NCBI RefSeq assembly: GCF_002115755.1
Contig: NZ_JFKA01000001.1
Location: forward strand, 558,001-622,000
From: Thalassospira mesophila
GTDB lineage: Bacteria; Pseudomonadota; Alphaproteobacteria; Rhodospirillales; Thalassospiraceae
DNA length: 64,000 bases
Reading direction: 5' to 3'
Shown here: positions 25,846 to 34,847 of the stretch, piece after piece
How positions within the stretch are numbered: the first letter of the stretch is position 1
Layout: the number at the start of each line of letters is the position of its first letter
The notes under the pieces: model-generated
What the model was told of the DNA's origin: nothing
What the model saw: the letters and a program-made list of their open reading frames with translations, nothing else
Database searches by the model: none
Program-made: the position numbers and the translations under genes

Positions 25846-26161
25846 GGGGTCCCCTGTTTCCGATGCCGGTCTGGCGGTGTCGGATATCATCATGATATCT
25901 TTTTACGAAGGCATTCCGGTCTTCGCAAGCTATGCAAAAGGCGATTGGGAAAATAAATACCCCGTTGAGGGGAAATCACTTTTTCAAACATAAGTAAAAT
26001 TTGGTACGGCAGAGAGATTATACCATGCGCAATGCCTCTGCGCGTATGCCTTGTGGCGATATTATAAAAATACAACTTGCCGCGATGCAGCAATATTTGG
26101 TAATTTTGTTAAAGTTTGATCGTCTTATTTTATACTAAAGTTACAAATCAGAGGCTTTTAG
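25846..26161. other. Divergent promoter region, envelope operon / CoA-lyase
   Basis: No gene seen. AT-rich, between divergent genes, so it should hold both promoters. A TTTATACT element at about 26128-26136 with TTGTTA about 16 bases earlier is a candidate -10/-35 for the CoA-lyase gene. Short open frames here have no ribosome site or family resemblance. Confidence 0.5.
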
Positions 26162-27040
26162 ATGGCTGTTTCATCGCGTCCGCGTCGATCCGTTTTATAT
26201 ATGCCCGGTTCCAATGCGCGGGCGCTGGAAAAGGGACGCACCCTTTTGGCCGACGGGCTGATTTTCGACATGGAAGATGCTGTTGCGCCCGACTCCAAAA
26301 AACTGGCGCGCGATCAGATCATTGCTGCCCTGGATGCGGGCGGGTTTGGCCCGCGTGAAATTCAGGTGCGGGTCAATGGCCTGAACACCCCGTGGGGATA
26401 TGACGACATTGTTGCCACGGCGCGCAGCAAGGCCGATGCCATTTTGCTGCCCAAGGTCGAAAGCCCGGAAACCATTCAGCAGGTGGCTGCAATCATGCAG
26501 GCCGAAGGGGCGCACGAAAACATGCGCATCTGGTGCATGATGGAAACGCCGCTGGCGATGCTAAACGCCCGCGAAATTGCCGGCGCGCATCCGCTTTTGG
26601 GCGGATTTGTGATGGGCACATCCGATTTGGCCAAGGATTTGAACTGTGCCCACACAAGAGACCGCCTGCCGATGATCACAAGCCTTGGCCTGTGTATGCT
26701 GGCCGCGCGTGCCTATGATCTGGCCATTCTGGATGGTGTTCATTTGGATCTGTCTGACGATGAGGGTTTTGATGCATCCTGTGTGCAGGGCCGCGAACTG
26801 GGCTTTGATGGTAAAACCCTGATCCATCCCAAAACCATTGCTGCCGCCAATAAAGCCTTTGCGCCAAGCGAGACCGAGGTCGCCTGGGCGCGTAAAATTA
26901 TTGCCGCGCACAAGGATGCCAGTGCCAAGGGGCAGGGGGTTGTGCTGGTTGATGGCAAGTTGATTGAAAACCTGCATGTGGTGAGTGCGCAGCGCCTGGT
27001 CGCCCTTGCCGATCAGATTGCCGCAATGGCAACGGCCTGA
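26162..27040 (+). CDS. HpcH/HpaI-CitE family CoA-ester lyase or thioesterase (Mcl-like)
   Basis: 292-residue TIM-barrel protein of the CitE/malyl-CoA lyase family. Marks are 'RSVLYMPGSNARALEKG' (CoA-binding), 'FDMEDAV' with magnesium-site acids (D36, E38, D39), 'VRVNGLNTPWGYDD', 'MMETPLAML' and 'GTSDLAKDL'. Members cleave malyl-, methylmalyl- or citramalyl-CoA, or hydrolyse malyl-CoA. The next gene is mesaconyl-CoA hydratase, so an ethylmalonyl-CoA-pathway role is likely. The size is nearer to Mcl2-type (3S)-malyl-CoA thioesterase than to the ~320-residue Mcl1 lyase. Which reaction it does is unresolved. Confidence 0.8.
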   Translation: MAVSSRPRRSVLYMPGSNARALEKGRTLLADGLIFDMEDAVAPDSKKLARDQIIAALDAGGFGPREIQVRVNGLNTPWGYDDIVATARSKADAILLPKVESPETIQQVAAIMQAEGAHENMRIWCMMETPLAMLNAREIAGAHPLLGGFVMGTSDLAKDLNCAHTRDRLPMITSLGLCMLAARAYDLAILDGVHLDLSDDEGFDASCVQGRELGFDGKTLIHPKTIAAANKAFAPSETEVAWARKIIAAHKDASAKGQGVVLVDGKLIENLHVVSAQRLVALADQIAAMATA

Positions 27041-27136
27041 ACTGTGTGGGCGCTTGCCCTGTAATGCAGGTGCCAAAATGGGGCGGGTTGGCCCAATGCG
27101 CTTGTGTATTGTGCCGCGAACAAGGAATTTTCCGTG

Positions 27137-28207
27137 ATGATGTCCAAAAACAACCCCGGTAATTATTTCGAGGATTTCCGCCTGGGGCAGGTGTTGCGCC
27201 ATGCCACTCCGCGCACCATAACCGCGGGCGACGTCGCGCTTTATACCGGGTTATATGGTCCGCGTTTTGCCGTTCAGTCATCGGCGGAATTTGCCAGCGC
27301 CATTGGGTTTCGCGGCGCCCCGGTTGATGATTTGCTGGTGTTTCACATGGTGTTTGGCAAAACCGTACCCGATGTGTCGTTAAATGCGGTGGCCAATCTG
27401 GGCTATGCCGGGGGCGTGTTTGGGGCGCCGGTTTATACCGGCGATACCGTTAGCACCGTTTCGCGCGTGATCGGCCTAAAGCAAAATTCAAACGGCAAAA
27501 CCGGGGTGGTGTACGTTAATTCGGTCGGCTGTAACCAGCATGGCGAAATGGTGGTCGATTATAACCGCTGGGTCATGGTGCGCAAAAACAACCCTGATGC
27601 CCCAGCCCCTGACGCCATTGTGCCAGATCTGCCCGCAACGGTGGATGCCACCAGCTTTCGGGTGCCCGTCGGGCTTGATCTGACCGATTATGATGGTGAA
27701 CTAGCCGGGTCGCCGCATTACTGGGATGATTATGCGATTGGTGAAAAGATTGACCATGTCGATGGCATGACGATTGAAGAAGCCGAACATCAGATCGCCA
27801 CGCGGCTATATCAAAATACCGCCAAAGTCCATTTTGACCAGATCGCGGCCAATCAGGGCCGGTTTGGCAAACGCCTGATTTACGGTGGTCATGTCATGTC
27901 GCTGGCCCGGGCCTTGTCATTTAACGGGTTGGGCAATGCGTTTAAAATTGTGGCGATCAATGGCGGCAGCCACGCCAACCCGGCCTTTGCCGGTGATACG
28001 GTGTTTGCCTGGTCGGAAATTATCGACAAAATCAGCCTTGCCGGGCGTGATGATGTGGGCGCATTGCGCGTAAGGCTTGTTGCGATGCGCAACCACGGCG
28101 CGACGGATTTTTCACTGCGCGATGAGGCCGGAAAATATGACTCCGCCGTGTTGCTCGATTTTGACCATACTGTTTTGATCCCAAAGCGCAGTTTGTCCGT
28201 AAAATAA
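27137..28207 (+). CDS. mch: Mesaconyl-CoA hydratase
   Basis: 356 residues, two MaoC/hotdog domains in tandem (about 10-160 and 190-340). It hydrates mesaconyl-C1-CoA to beta-methylmalyl-CoA, a step of the ethylmalonyl-CoA pathway used to assimilate acetyl-CoA. The sequence 'NPGNYFEDFRLGQ...HATPRTIT.GDVALYT.LYG' and 'FHMVFGKTVPD.SLNA.ANLGYAGG' is what I remember of the Rhodobacter and Methylobacterium enzyme. The ATG after an AAGGA site is preferred over an upstream in-frame codon. A malyl-CoA-type lyase gene precedes it and sdhCDAB follows, a conserved neighbourhood in alphaproteobacteria as I recall. Confidence 0.9.
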   Translation: MMSKNNPGNYFEDFRLGQVLRHATPRTITAGDVALYTGLYGPRFAVQSSAEFASAIGFRGAPVDDLLVFHMVFGKTVPDVSLNAVANLGYAGGVFGAPVYTGDTVSTVSRVIGLKQNSNGKTGVVYVNSVGCNQHGEMVVDYNRWVMVRKNNPDAPAPDAIVPDLPATVDATSFRVPVGLDLTDYDGELAGSPHYWDDYAIGEKIDHVDGMTIEEAEHQIATRLYQNTAKVHFDQIAANQGRFGKRLIYGGHVMSLARALSFNGLGNAFKIVAINGGSHANPAFAGDTVFAWSEIIDKISLAGRDDVGALRVRLVAMRNHGATDFSLRDEAGKYDSAVLLDFDHTVLIPKRSLSVK

Positions 28208-28250
28208 CAAATTTCGCCGTTGTCCCTGTTTTGGGGCGTTCGCACATCAT

Positions 28251-28273
28251 ATATCTCCGACTAAGGGGGATAT
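28251..28273 (+). other. Hairpin in the sdh leader
   Basis: ATATCTCC and GGGGATAT form an 8-bp stem (one G-T) with a 7-base loop, 165 bases before sdhC. There is no strong T-run, so it may be a weak 3' end for mch or a leader structure of sdh mRNA. Regulatory meaning unknown. Confidence 0.35.
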
Positions 28274-28437
28274 TGCCTTGCGTTCAACTATATGAAACAA
28301 AACTAAAGCAACAGTAGAAATGGCGTTAATTCGCAGATTTCTATGGTTTTCAAGGGCGTTGAGATTGACTTGCCCCCTCGGCGTGGGTAAATAATCCCTG
28401 CTTTCCCGCCAGCTATTTGAGAAGAGGCAATTCCGTT

Positions 28438-28818
28438 ATGAGCAAAGCCAATCGGCCGCTGTCTCCCCACCTTCAGGTGTACAGGCTCCCGCTGACGGCC
28501 ATAATGTCCATTTCGTTCCGCTTTATGGGCATTGGCCTTGCCATTGGTTTCGTATTCCTGGCGTCGTGGCTTATCGCTGCTGGCGCCGGTCGGGATACGT
28601 TCGAGGGCTATCAGGCATTTTTCACCTCGTGGTTTGGTCTGTTGCTGCTGTTCGGCTGGACAGTGGCGTTTTTCTATCACGCCTGCAACGGTGTCCGGCA
28701 CCTCGTCTGGGATACCGGTCGCGGCCTGTCGAATGAAGGGGCGGCGAAGTCCAACCCGATCGTTCTTGGCGCGGCAGTCGTGCTGACCATCATCACCTGG
28801 ATTATCGGTCTGGTTTGA
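28438..28818 (+). CDS. sdhC: Succinate dehydrogenase cytochrome b556 subunit
   Basis: 126 residues, three membrane helices, with 'RPLSPHLQVYRLPLTAIMSI' (quinone-side start of the family) and the haem-ligand region 'FFYHACNGVRHLVWD'. Anchors SdhAB to the inner membrane and helps pass electrons to ubiquinone. The ATG after GAAGAGGC is preferred to an in-frame codon 21 bases earlier. First gene of sdhCDAB. Confidence 0.94.
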   Translation: MSKANRPLSPHLQVYRLPLTAIMSISFRFMGIGLAIGFVFLASWLIAAGAGRDTFEGYQAFFTSWFGLLLLFGWTVAFFYHACNGVRHLVWDTGRGLSNEGAAKSNPIVLGAAVVLTIITWIIGLV

Positions 28819-28844
28819 GCCAGGCAAATGGGGACAAGGTTGTT

Positions 28845-29228
28845 ATGAAGATGCAATCCGATCTGGGCCGTGTACGCGGCCTCGGTTCCGCTAAAAGCGG
28901 CTCTTCGCACTGGTGGGCGCAGCGCGTCACCGCTGCGGCGAACCTGCCGCTGGGACTTTGGTTTATCTATTCGATCCTTGCGGGCCACACTGCGTCATTT
29001 GATGCGGTTCACGCCTGGCTGAGCAGCTATTTCCATGCAACCATGATGGTCCTTCTGATCATTTCCGTTGCCTGGCATTTCGTTCTCGGCCTGCAAGTTG
29101 TAATCGAAGACTATGTGCATAACCGTAAAGCAGAAGTCGTTTCGATGTTGCTGATCCGTGCGCTGACGGCCTTTATGACCGTTGCGGCGATTATTTCGGT
29201 ACTGCGAATCGTTTTTGCCGGAGCCTGA
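28845..29228 (+). CDS. sdhD: Succinate dehydrogenase membrane anchor subunit
   Basis: 127 residues, three membrane helices. The 'LGSAKSGSSHWWAQRVTAAANLPL' start and 'VAWHFVLGLQVVIEDYVHN' (haem/quinone region) are typical of alphaproteobacterial SdhD. The ATG at MKMQSD is chosen; the frame also reaches a TTG overlapping the sdhC stop, but that start is poor. Three bases separate its stop from sdhA. Confidence 0.93.
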   Translation: MKMQSDLGRVRGLGSAKSGSSHWWAQRVTAAANLPLGLWFIYSILAGHTASFDAVHAWLSSYFHATMMVLLIISVAWHFVLGLQVVIEDYVHNRKAEVVSMLLIRALTAFMTVAAIISVLRIVFAGA

Positions 29229-29231
29229 GCA

Positions 29232-31028
29232 ATGACAGAATCCTACAAAATTATCGACCATAACTATGACGTCATCGTTATGGGTGCCGGTGGTGCCGGT
29301 TTGCGCGCCACACTGGGCACGGTCGAAGCCGGTTTGAAAACCGCCTGCATCACCAAGGTCTTCCCGACCCGCTCACACACTGTTGCCGCCCAGGGCGGTA
29401 TTGGTGCCTCGCTGGGCAATATGTCGGAAGATCACTGGCAGTGGCACATGTATGACACCGTCAAGGGGTCAGACTGGCTGGGCGATCAGGATGCCATCGA
29501 ATATATGTGCCGCAATGCGGTGCCCGCTGTTCATGAACTTGAACATTACGGCATGCCGTTTTCGCGTACCGCCGAAGGCAAAATTTACCAGCGCCCGTTT
29601 GGCGGTCACACCCGCGACCACGGCAAGGCCCCGGTAGAACGTGCCTGTGCGGCGGCTGACCGTACCGGTCACGCCATGTTGCATACCCTGTATCAACAGT
29701 GCCTGAAGCACAAAGCCGAGTTCTTTGTTGAATATGTCGCCCTCGACCTGATCATGGACGAAGACGGCACCTGCCGCGGTTTGATGGCATGGGATCTTGA
29801 TACCGGCATCATGCACCGCTTTAACGCCAAGATGACCATTCTGGCATCGGGTGGTTATGGCCGTGCGTTCTTTAGCTGCACTTCGGCCCATACCTGCACC
29901 GGCGACGGCCATGGCATGGTGGCCCGTGCGGGCCTTGGCCTTCAGGATATGGAATTTGTTCAGTTCCACCCGACCGGCATTTATGGGTCGGGCTGCCTGA
30001 TCACCGAAGGTGCGCGCGGCGAAGGCGGCTATCTGACCAACTCCGAAGGCGAACGTTTCATGGAACGTTATGCACCGACCGTGAAAGACCTGGCATCGCG
30101 TGACGTTGTTTCGCGCGGCATGGCCCAGGAAATTCGCGATGGTCGCGGTGTGGGTGAACATGGCGAATATATCCATTTGCATCTTGAGCATCTGGGCTCG
30201 GAAGTTTTGTGGGAACGCCTGCCGGGCATTACCGAAACAGCCAAGATTTTCGCCGGTGTTGATGCAACCAAAGAACCGATCCCGGTTCTGCCGACGGTCC
30301 ATTATAACATGGGCGGCATTCCGACCAACTATAAGGGCGAAGTCCTTAACCCGACGGCTGATGACCCCAACCGTACGGTGCCGGGCCTGATGGCAGCGGG
30401 CGAAGCCGCCTGCGTGTCGGTTCATGGTGCCAACCGTCTGGGGACGAACTCGCTGCTCGATCTGGTGGTGTTTGGCCGCGCATGTGGCATGCATGCCGCC
30501 GAGGTTGTTGACCCGAAATCATCCTTCAAGGAAATCAAAGCCAGCGATGGCCAGATCGCCCTTGATCGCTTTGATCGTCTGCGCTGGGCCAAGGGTGCCC
30601 GTCCGACGGCGGAAATCCGCCTTGAAATGCAGAAGGTCATGCAGGGCAATTGCGGCGTGTTCCGTACCGCCGAAATCCTGGGGGAAGGCGTTGAAAAACT
30701 CTCCAAAACAGCAGCAACCCTGTCGGATGTTTCTGTTTCGGACCGTTCACTGATCTGGAACTCGGATCTGGTAGAAACCATGGAGCTGGAAAACCTGATG
30801 GTTTGCGCAGCATCGACCATGAATTCTGCCGAGGCGCGCCATGAATCCCGCGGGGCGCACGCGCACGAAGATTATCCCAAGCGCGATGACGAAGTCTGGA
30901 TGAAGCATACGATTGCCAAGGTTGCCTGGGACAACAACTATGGCGTTGATCTCACCTATCGGCCGGTTAACAGCTTCACCCTTACCGACGAAGTTGAGTA
31001 TATCGAGCCGAAGGAACGCGTGTATTAA
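29232..31028 (+). CDS. sdhA: Succinate dehydrogenase flavoprotein subunit
   Basis: 598 residues, full length. FAD-binding GxGxxG at '[13 protein letters not shown]' (about 17-29), the '[11 protein letters not shown]' segment with the histidine that covalently holds FAD, the catalytic arginine region near '[12 protein letters not shown]', and '[21 protein letters not shown]'. Oxidises succinate to fumarate in complex II. Complete operon context. Confidence 0.97.
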   Translation: MTESYKIIDHNYDVIVMGAGGAGLRATLGTVEAGLKTACITKVFPTRSHTVAAQGGIGASLGNMSEDHWQWHMYDTVKGSDWLGDQDAIEYMCRNAVPAVHELEHYGMPFSRTAEGKIYQRPFGGHTRDHGKAPVERACAAADRTGHAMLHTLYQQCLKHKAEFFVEYVALDLIMDEDGTCRGLMAWDLDTGIMHRFNAKMTILASGGYGRAFFSCTSAHTCTGDGHGMVARAGLGLQDMEFVQFHPTGIYGSGCLITEGARGEGGYLTNSEGERFMERYAPTVKDLASRDVVSRGMAQEIRDGRGVGEHGEYIHLHLEHLGSEVLWERLPGITETAKIFAGVDATKEPIPVLPTVHYNMGGIPTNYKGEVLNPTADDPNRTVPGLMAAGEAACVSVHGANRLGTNSLLDLVVFGRACGMHAAEVVDPKSSFKEIKASDGQIALDRFDRLRWAKGARPTAEIRLEMQKVMQGNCGVFRTAEILGEGVEKLSKTAATLSDVSVSDRSLIWNSDLVETMELENLMVCAASTMNSAEARHESRGAHAHEDYPKRDDEVWMKHTIAKVAWDNNYGVDLTYRPVNSFTLTDEVEYIEPKERVY

Positions 31029-31053
31029 GGCGCGGACAAAGAGGATTTGAGAG

Positions 31054-31836
31054 ATGGCTGAATTCAAGCTTCCCGCCAATTCGGTCGTGCAGGACGGTAA
31101 ATCGTTTTCTGCACCGGCGAATGCGAAGAATACCCGGAAATTCAAGATCTATCGTTATGATCCTGATTCCGGCGATAACCCGCGTACCGACACCTATGAA
31201 CTTGACCTTGACGCCTGCGGACCGATGGTTCTCGACGCGCTGATCAAGATCAAGAACGAAGTTGATGCGACCCTGACATTCCGTCGTTCCTGCCGCGAAG
31301 GTATTTGCGGTTCGTGCGCGATGAATATTGATGGTCGCAATACGCTGGCATGCCTGAAACCGATCGGCGACATTAGCGGTGATGTCAAAATCTATCCGTT
31401 GCCGCATATGCCGGTCGTCAAGGATCTGGTGCCCGATCTGTCGCATCCCTATGCCCAGCTCGCCTCGATCGAGCCATGGTTAAAGGCCGACAGCCCGCCG
31501 CCGCCAGATGGCGAACGGTTGCAGTCGCGCGAAGAACGTCACAAACTTGACGGTCTGTGGGAATGCATCCTGTGCTTCTCGTGTTCGACCGCGTGCCCGT
31601 CTTACTGGTGGAACCCGGAACGTTATCTTGGCCCGGCCGTTCTGTTGCAGGCCTATCGCTGGCTTGCAGACTCGCGTGATGAATATACCGGCGAACGTCT
31701 TGATATGCTGGAAGATCCGTTCCGTCTGTATCGTTGCCACACGATCATGAACTGCACCAATACCTGCCCCAAGGGCCTGAACCCGGCCCTGGCGATTACC
31801 GAAATCAAAAAGATGATTGCGGAACGCGGCGCGTAA
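31054..31836 (+). CDS. sdhB: Succinate dehydrogenase iron-sulfur subunit
   Basis: 260 residues. [2Fe-2S] cysteines in '[12 protein letters not shown]' plus the later Cys of 'TLACL'. [4Fe-4S] in '[16 protein letters not shown]' and the [3Fe-4S] set in '[17 protein letters not shown]'. Carries electrons from SdhA to the membrane haem and quinone. AGAGG ribosome site. A strong terminator follows. Confidence 0.97.
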   Translation: MAEFKLPANSVVQDGKSFSAPANAKNTRKFKIYRYDPDSGDNPRTDTYELDLDACGPMVLDALIKIKNEVDATLTFRRSCREGICGSCAMNIDGRNTLACLKPIGDISGDVKIYPLPHMPVVKDLVPDLSHPYAQLASIEPWLKADSPPPPDGERLQSREERHKLDGLWECILCFSCSTACPSYWWNPERYLGPAVLLQAYRWLADSRDEYTGERLDMLEDPFRLYRCHTIMNCTNTCPKGLNPALAITEIKKMIAERGA

Positions 31837-31879
31837 GCAAGGCAGAGCAAAAATTATCGCAAGTCATATTGCGCAAATT

Positions 31880-31912
31880 AAAAGCCGCCGGAAATTTTCC
31901 GGCGGCTTTTGT
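31880..31912 (+). terminator. Terminator of sdhCDAB
   Basis: AAAAGCCGCCGGAAA pairs perfectly with TTTCCGGCGGCTTTT around a tiny loop. It ends in a T-run and its mirrored A-run could also serve the convergent gene on the minus strand. Confidence 0.9.
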
Positions 31913-31963
31913 GTTTTGTTGGTCTCTTATTGCTCATCCCCAAAGAGAGCAAGGATGTGCAAC

Positions 31964-32515
31964 TCAGGCTGACAGTTTTTCGGCAACATTAATAAAATTA
32001 TCGATATAGGCCTGCAAGAACGCCCGGGTATCGTCAATGGCAATGCTGCCATCATCGGAAATCAGGTCGGGTTTGAACGCGATATAGGCTTCACCGCCCA
32101 TCACCAGCCCGCCGAGAATGCCCATAATCTGGCGCAAATGCTGTTGGCCCACAGCGGTGCCAATGGCACCTGGCGACGTGCCGGTAATGGCGGTGGCTTT
32201 ACCCTTCCAGACATTTTTGTCCATCGGCTTGGAACCCCAGTCGATGGCGTTTTTCAAAACAGCCGGGATCGATCTGTTATGTTCCGGGGTGACCAGCAAT
32301 ACCGCGTCGCATGCCGCAACTTCGGCGGTAAAACGGTTCACCGCATCGGGGCGGTTGCCTTCAAGGTCCATATTATACATCGGCAAATCATCGATCTTAA
32401 CCAGCGACACCTCTACGCGATCCCCCGCCAGTTTGACCAGTGCATTGGCCAGCTTGCGATTGATTGAATCCTTGCGGTTGCTGCCAACGACGACAGCCAG
32501 CTTGATTGAAGCCAT
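31964..32515 (-). CDS. NAD(P)H-dependent FMN reductase
   Basis: 183-residue flavodoxin-fold protein. 'VVVGSNRKDSINRKLANAL' (about 7-25) is the phosphate-binding start of the NADPH-dependent FMN reductase family, and 'LVTPEHNRSIPAVLKNAIDW' (about 76-95) is the family's second signature. 'GTSPGAIGTAVGQQHLRQIM' follows. Relatives (ChrR, SsuE, YieF) reduce FMN, quinones or chromate. The physiological acceptor is not predictable. Monocistronic, converging with sdh. Confidence 0.88.
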   Translation of the reverse strand: MASIKLAVVVGSNRKDSINRKLANALVKLAGDRVEVSLVKIDDLPMYNMDLEGNRPDAVNRFTAEVAACDAVLLVTPEHNRSIPAVLKNAIDWGSKPMDKNVWKGKATAITGTSPGAIGTAVGQQHLRQIMGILGGLVMGGEAYIAFKPDLISDDGSIAIDDTRAFLQAYIDNFINVAEKLSA

Positions 32516-32922
32516 GTTTTTTCCTTTTGGGTTTCAGCCACAAACGCCGCATCGGTTTGCGGTGCGGCAAAATGAACGCAGGTCATTGTTTGTAATCTGT
32601 ATATATCGGCAAATTGTATTTCCTCAAGGCGGTGCGCGCGTGTTTTTTGCTGTTCCCTGCACCGGTTTGCTTGCGGATCTCTCAATTGGTTTCGCGGGTA
32701 AGAATTTTACGACCTGCATCGCGTATTGGCGGTATTTCCAGTCGGATGCGGGTCTTAACTTTGCGCAATCTGAAACGTGCGCGGGCGGGGTACGCGTTGG
32801 AAACCCCGCCCGGCGCCGGAGTGAGGAGCCTTGGTGAACGGCTCCGGTCACCGAGGCTTGGTATGATATGGCCGCATTGAACGTTGCCGCGTTATCACCG
32901 GCAATTTCCTGTGCCAGATGGT
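32516..32922. other. Intergenic region with structured DNA
   Basis: No supported gene. It holds the FMN-reductase promoter side, a CCCGGCGCCGG palindrome near 32809-32819 and a long hairpin at 32827-32858. Open frames crossing it are antisense extensions of the neighbour and lack start sites. Confidence 0.55.
32827..32858. repeat. 11-bp inverted repeat
   Basis: AGCCTTGGTGA and TCACCGAGGCT pair throughout (one G-T) with a 10-base loop. There is no T- or A-run on either side, so it may be an mRNA 3'-stabilising hairpin for the minus-strand gene that ends 65 bases away. Confidence 0.5.
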
Positions 32923-34428
32923 TTAGCTATTTGACCATTTTGCCGTTTTGAAACCGCCAAACACAGCCCCTATCGCGTCAAGCTCCGATCCTGACCTTCC
33001 GGTAAAGCCAACAAGAAACATGCCGTCGGGAAATACGAAATCAAAGGCGCCACCCCCGCCGCCGCCGCCATCAAGTTTGGTGCCATTGGCCGCGGCAAAG
33101 GTCAGGTGATCGGTTTTTGACCCGGCACGCCCGGAAATGGCGGTTACCGGTACGGCAGCAGAAAGCTCCAGTGGGCCAACGGGGCTGCCGCCACCGCCGC
33201 CATGCACCTTTTGCCATTCATGGCCGGAGGCATCGGCGTAAGTAACCTTTAAGGCGTCAACCCGTTTCCCTGCTCGCAATTCAATCGCGGTAATGTGCGT
33301 GTGGTTGCTGATGCCGTTGATCGTGTCGACATCGTCAAAGGGGCTGCCGCCGCCGCCACCTTCGGTCTGGCTGTAGGAATAATAGGTCACCAGTTGCGGT
33401 GTACCCTGATCGAGTGCGGGCAGGGCCGGTTTTTCATAAGGTGTGACTGGATCGGTCAGATAGGCTTCCATCTGGGCTGCTATTTTGTCAAGGTCATCGC
33501 CGGTTTGAACATCTATATTGGCCAGTTTGGTGTCAAAATCCTGCCAGTCGAAATCGATGCCGCGATAAAACTCGTAGGTATCAATGATGCGGTCGGTCTG
33601 GTCTTGCAAATCGGAAAGGGCGGTTGCACTTGAGGTCAGGCCAACGGTGAATTCATCGCCGGTAAAATACAGCCGGTTGCGTTCAATTGCGTCATAGGCC
33701 TGATCAATAACCTTGGTGTAGCTCCAGATATCAAAGCTGTTAATCACCGGTGCATCAAGTGTCAGGGACGGAAAGGCAAGGGCATAGGCCACAAAATTGT
33801 CCTGTGTCGGCAGCGACGGGTTGCTGATGCCGGTCAGAACCTGTTTGAAGCTGTAACTGACCGTGGTGGAGTGGGTGAAACTGTCGAGCGACGTTTGCAG
33901 GCTGGCACTGGCGCTAACCCCGTCATAAATACCCGATGCCGACAATTCGGTATTAAGTGATTCCTGTTCTTCGCGCGACTGGCAATAAAAAACATAGGTG
34001 CCGTAATATTCACCGCCGGTATTGATGTTTTGTAAAAAGCAGTCGCCATAGGATTTAAAAAATTTGGTTGCTTCGGCATCATTGGTGGGGGTGGCAACGC
34101 TATCAAGCATTCTTAAATTGGATGTAATGCTTTCCGAGCTCAGCGTTTTAGATGCCGAAACCATGATAACGGTGCTGTAAGTGGTGATTTCCTGGCTGTG
34201 ATAATAGTCCACCTTGGTCGATCCAGAAGCAACGGGACCATAACTTGCGGTAAGGGATGCCTGGATTTCCATGCTGGTTGCAACTTTTTCGGCACTGCTG
34301 GTCACAATGACATCAACCGAAGACCGCGCACCCGATTTGGTGGTGTCGCCTGTCACCGCCTGTAAATATGTTTTACCTGAAACGGTGCTGTAGCCCTGAA
34401 AAAGTGTCGATGGATTATTACTGGCCAT
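32923..34428 (-). CDS. MACPF-like pore-forming protein with C-terminal jacalin-type lectin domain
   Basis: 501 residues, no signal peptide. 'FFKSYGDCFLQNINTGGE' (123-140) fits the MACPF/CDC signature (aromatic-xx-YG, then six residues and GG). The flanking Ser/Thr-rich stretches have the polar/apolar alternation of pore hairpins. Residues about 355-495 are a jacalin-like beta-prism lectin: three Gly-rich turns ('GGGGGSPFDDV', 'HGGGGGSPVGPLELS', 'DGGGGGGGAFDF'), 'ITAIELRAGKRVDALKVTY', and the closing 'LVGFTGRSGSELDAIGAVF'. The likely role is to bind a glycan on another cell and perforate it. An aerolysin-type pore domain, as in jacalin-aerolysin fusions, is the main alternative. AGGAGG precedes the ATG. 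Export route unknown. Confidence 0.7.
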   Translation of the reverse strand: MASNNPSTLFQGYSTVSGKTYLQAVTGDTTKSGARSSVDVIVTSSAEKVATSMEIQASLTASYGPVASGSTKVDYYHSQEITTYSTVIMVSASKTLSSESITSNLRMLDSVATPTNDAEATKFFKSYGDCFLQNINTGGEYYGTYVFYCQSREEQESLNTELSASGIYDGVSASASLQTSLDSFTHSTTVSYSFKQVLTGISNPSLPTQDNFVAYALAFPSLTLDAPVINSFDIWSYTKVIDQAYDAIERNRLYFTGDEFTVGLTSSATALSDLQDQTDRIIDTYEFYRGIDFDWQDFDTKLANIDVQTGDDLDKIAAQMEAYLTDPVTPYEKPALPALDQGTPQLVTYYSYSQTEGGGGGSPFDDVDTINGISNHTHITAIELRAGKRVDALKVTYADASGHEWQKVHGGGGGSPVGPLELSAAVPVTAISGRAGSKTDHLTFAAANGTKLDGGGGGGGAFDFVFPDGMFLVGFTGRSGSELDAIGAVFGGFKTAKWSNS

Positions 34429-34847
34429 TCAAGCCTCCTGAATTAATACGAATTTAATCGTATTCCAGTTGTTTGTTTTAGACACGTTATAATTTTAAGT
34501 TGCCGGTTTTGGCGTTATATTTTTAAAACCTGTTATTAAATGACATTAATGTTTTCATGGGGGAGGTGCCCTTAAATGATCGCAACCGGGCGCTGTGTTG
34601 GTTGTGGCGCAGCGATGACAAAGGGCGCGATCTGTATGTGAACGATGGTGACGTTGATAATGATATAATCAGCGGGTTAAAACAGGGGGATTTCAAACCG
34701 GAGGTTCCGGCATATTCCGACTTGTCGGTGGGGGATTGCTTTGGGGGCAAACCCGTTAATGCATTACGCCTTGTTTTTGCTATGATCAGGAACCGGCCCG
34801 GCATCGGGGTATGGCACCAGAATGTTCCAAAGGGGAGATTGCAGACC
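34429..34847. other. Divergent region between MACPF-like gene and TPR lipoprotein
   Basis: No supported gene. The reading frame of the downstream lipoprotein stays open through much of it, but the translated part shows no family and precedes a proper lipoprotein start with its own AGGGGAG site. The first ~100 bases next to the MACPF-like gene are very AT-rich and probably carry its promoter. Confidence 0.55.

Noticed and set aside
29469-30494. 341-residue open frame antisense to sdhA
   Set aside because: sdhA is certain, and the antisense product is His/Arg-rich without family features, as expected for a codon-bias shadow.
32118-32837. Plus-strand open frame over the FMN-reductase gene and following gap
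   Set aside because: Two thirds lies antisense to the reductase; the remainder covers a structured intergenic region and has no start signal.
34557-34847. Possible N-terminal extension of the TPR lipoprotein
   Set aside because: The downstream ATG has its own AGGGGAG site and opens on a proper lipoprotein signal; an extension would bury the lipobox behind ~97 residues.
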